Assembly: GCF_001484045.1 (NCBI RefSeq)
Contig: NZ_CP013128.1
Location: forward strand, 531,315-595,314
Source: Mycoplasma sp. (ex Biomphalaria glabrata)
GTDB taxonomy: Bacteria; Bacillota_I; Bacilli_A; Mycoplasmatales; GCF-1484045
Direction of reading: 5' to 3'
DNA: 64,000 nucleotides
Positions 61,463 through 64,000 of the stretch are shown here, piece by piece; the stretch's first letter is position 1; every line of letters begins with the position of its first letter. A program made the position numbers and the translations under genes. The notes beneath the pieces were generated by a model that saw only the letters and a program-made list of their open reading frames with translations, was not told where the DNA came from and did not search any database.

Positions 61463-63946
61463 ATGGATTACGACATTTCCGAAAAAATCTCCCATTCGCG
61501 CGGGAGATGAGCAGATAGAGCAGCAGCTATTATTACATTAATAATTTTAATTTTATCGATTGTGAGGGTCCCTTATGTTGGTTCACCAATTGATGACTAC
61601 ATTTTTAAAATAACTTTCGGGATTGGTCGATATTTAATTTATCCAATTTTATTTTATTTTTGCATTATGCGTATTATTGATCGAAAAAGTCATGAGTTTG
61701 TAAATAAAAGATCAAGAAATGCATTATTATTCTTCATCGGTTTTATAACTATGATTGGAATGATTGAAGGAACAACATGAATCAATTCAAAAGAAGCAAC
61801 TAATTTTGGGACAATAATGAGTAACTTTTGAACTATTTTTCATACTTCAGATTTTACACAACATGATTCGTTTGGTGGTGTTGCCTCTGGATTTTTAGGC
61901 ATATTTTATTTTGGTTTATTACATTTCATTCCTAATCCATGAGGTTTAATGATTGGATATATTATGTCTATTTATGTTGCTATAATTGGTTTAAGTTTGG
62001 TAATTACATTTAAAAAATTCTATTTATATTCTTGAATTATCCAAACAATTAAATATAACAACGCTATTCGTAAAGAAAAACAAAAACAAATTCAATTGGC
62101 TCATGAAGCAAAACAAAAATACCCTTTTGCTGAACAAACTGGACAATTTTCAATTGATGAAAAAACTCTTGAAAAAGAAGTAAAAGCGGATTTCGGTTTA
62201 GATAGACCAAATATTGACAAATTCACTCAAGAATTTACCGATCCTTATTCGAATTTAACACGCAACATTCCTAAAAAAGAAAAACGTAGTTTTAGTATTT
62301 TTAAGAAAAAAGAAGAAAAAGTGGTTGATGAAAAACAAGAATCATTCGATTCTCAATCAATGATTAGACCATACGGTGTTGGAACAAAAGTAAATAATTT
62401 TCAAGAAGCTTATAATAACATCGATTTAAGTAATTTAGATTATGAAAAAGTTTCAACGATTGGTCAAAATGACGTTGTAATTGATGATGAAAATAGTGAA
62501 TATGATGTTTCTATTCAGTCAAAAGGTGATCTAATTAACTTAGATTATCAATCAATTGATATCGAAGAATTATCTGATGTTCAAAAAGATTTAAGTCATG
62601 AAGAAGAATTAAAATCTCATATTGAACGCCAAAAAGCTAAATTAATCGAACTATTTAATCAATTTGATATTGAAATTGAAATCGTTTCACAAGTTGTTGG
62701 AGCAACTGTAATTCGTTATGATATGATTGTAAAAAATTCAGGGATTAAAGTTTCACGAGTTTTACAAATGCATGACGATATTCAATTAACATTGGCATGT
62801 CGCAATGTAATGATTTATGCACCAGTTCCAAATAAATCAATTATCGGAATCGAAGTAGACAATCCTTTCAGAAGAGTTGTTTCGTTTAAAGAAATTTATA
62901 AAAAAGCAGTAGTTAATGACTTATTAGATATACCTCTTGGCGAAGATTTTAACGGAGAAGCGATCAGCTTAAAATTAGAATCAGCTCCCCATGTTTTAGT
63001 TGCTGGAGCAACTGGTTCTGGAAAATCAATTTGTATTAATACAATTATTTCTTCAATCATCATGAGATGTAAGCCGAGCGATGTTCGTTTATTATTGATT
63101 GATCCAAAACGCGTTGAACTAAGTGTTTTCTCAAAATTACCGCCCCTTCTATGCCCTGTCATAACAGACACTAAAAAGGCAGCTTTGGCATTAAAAAAAT
63201 TAATCGAAGAAATGGAACAACGCTTCACTATCTTTAGTGAAGCTGGAGCTAGAAACATTGACGGTTATAATAATAAAGTTGATACAAATCGACGATTACC
63301 AAAAATCGTTGTAGTTATTGATGAATTAGCAGATTTAATTTTATCAACAGGAAAAGATATTGAAGAATCAATTACTCGTTTAACACAATTAGCAAGAGCC
63401 GCTGGAATTCACATTATCGTTGCAACACAGCGACCATCCGTTGATGTAATAACAGGTTTGATAAAATCAAACATTCCAACTAGAATTTCCTTTGCAGTTT
63501 CAACGGCTATTGATTCAAGAACAATAATTGACCAAGGTGGTGCTGAAAAACTTTTAGGTAAAGGGGATATGTTATTTCTATCTTATGGAGCAACCGAATC
63601 TAAACGCGTTCAAGGATCTTATGTTTCTGATGAAGATTTGAATTTCATTGTAACGCAAACAAAAAATAATCATTCATCAGAATTGATTTTTAATGAGAAA
63701 TTTTTAAATCTTGATGAAGAATTAAGAACTTCATCAATGGATGTTGGTTATTCAGATGGAGCATCAGATCAATTATATGAACAATGTCTAACATACGTTC
63801 GTGTTGTTCGCAAGGCTTCTACATCGTTACTTCAACGTCGTTTTGGAATTGGTTTTACAAGAGCTGCTCGTATTATTGATGCCATGGAAGCTAATGGAAT
63901 TGTTGGTCCGTCACAAGGTTCAAAACCAAGAGATGTTCTAAATTAA
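61463..63946 (+). CDS. ftsK: DNA translocase FtsK/SpoIIIE
   Basis: Membrane-anchored, ATP-driven DNA pump that clears chromosome ends at the division site. The 827-aa protein has four or so membrane segments in residues 25-200, a charged linker (about 210-370), then the motor: Walker A GATGSGKSICIN near residue 515, Walker B VVVIDELADLIL near 616, and THLIVATQRPSVDVITG-like segment (IIVATQRPSVD). The C-terminal gamma winged helix (RRFGIGFTRAARIID) recognises KOPS-type sites. AGAGAGG site. Confidence 0.95.
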
Positions 63947-63959
63947 TCAAGGAGAAAAT

Positions 63960-64000
63960 ATGTTTGGAAATGCTGAAAAATTACTAAATGAATTAAATAA
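63960..64000 (+). CDS. Start of a gene cut by the window end
   Basis: ATG at 63960 with an AAGGAG site, 13 bases after the ftsK stop. The visible residues are MFGNAEKLLNELNK. Too short to name; likely co-transcribed with ftsK. Confidence 0.6.
   Translation, partial: MFGNAEKLLNELN

Noticed and set aside
61489..61508. TCTCCC/GGGAGA inverted repeat in the first codons of ftsK
   Set aside because: It is in coding sequence with ordinary residues, six pairs only, and no flanking signal; probably chance.
1..64000. CRISPR arrays, insertion sequences, prophage
   Set aside because: No spaced direct repeats, transposase, integrase or phage structural gene was seen.

Overview
The window is an AT-rich stretch of a mollicute (Mycoplasma-type) chromosome. 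Genes run straight through in-frame TGA codons at conserved Trp positions, so TGA is read as Trp (genetic code 4). I noticed TGG only twice while translating. Genes are tightly packed, mostly on the + strand, often with overlapping stop/start codons. No rRNA, tRNA, CRISPR array or insertion sequence was found. A full MEP-pathway gene (dxr), pyruvate formate-lyase, AdhE, GapN and glutamine synthetase mark a metabolically richer mollicute than the minimal mycoplasmas. The exact species cannot be read from the window.

Layout. 1-5.5 kb: lspA, a pseudouridine synthase, a dTMP/folate block (dCMP deaminase, thyA, folA), rnhC on the opposite strand, acpS and plsC. 5.6-8.9 kb: deoA, scpA, scpB and an RsuA/RluB-type synthase. 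8.9-15.3 kb: two tandem giant FtsX-like ABC permeases. 15.3-23 kb: ppa, ECF-type S components, topA, gapN, an aldo/keto reductase. 23-29 kb: a secreted protein, a PD-(D/E)XK protein, and a sugar cluster (lacA, lacB, GatY-type aldolase, ROK kinase, MFS transporter) that looks like a tagatose-6-phosphate route without a PTS. 29-34.6 kb: a minus-strand glnA-SIS-SIS operon, a membrane protein and an APC permease. 34.8-63.9 kb: the classic Firmicute block rpsB-tsf-(island)-pyrH-frr-cdsA-dxr-polC-rimP-nusA-infB-rbfA-(bcp)-ribF-rpsO, then an RNase J-like gene and ftsK.

The island between tsf and pyrH (36.6-45.4 kb) is a mixed-acid fermentation module and holds the most striking observation. PflB (699 aa) lacks the C-terminal glycyl-radical domain. 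That domain is a separate 87-aa gene (37003-37266) that overlaps pflA, so pyruvate formate-lyase appears to be naturally split in two. The module continues with adhE, a second iron-ADH-like protein that has lost its metal and nucleotide motifs, and pepA.

Other notable points are: three places in polC and nusA where one A is missing from a poly-A run, each forming an A_AAA_AAN heptamer; a terminator hairpin that the whole rimP-nusA-infB operon must read through; a catalytically degenerate RNase J paralogue; repeat-bearing tails on S2 and NusA; four promoters with a fixed spacing that would yield leaderless mRNAs; and terminators built over stop codons or inside an antisense gene.
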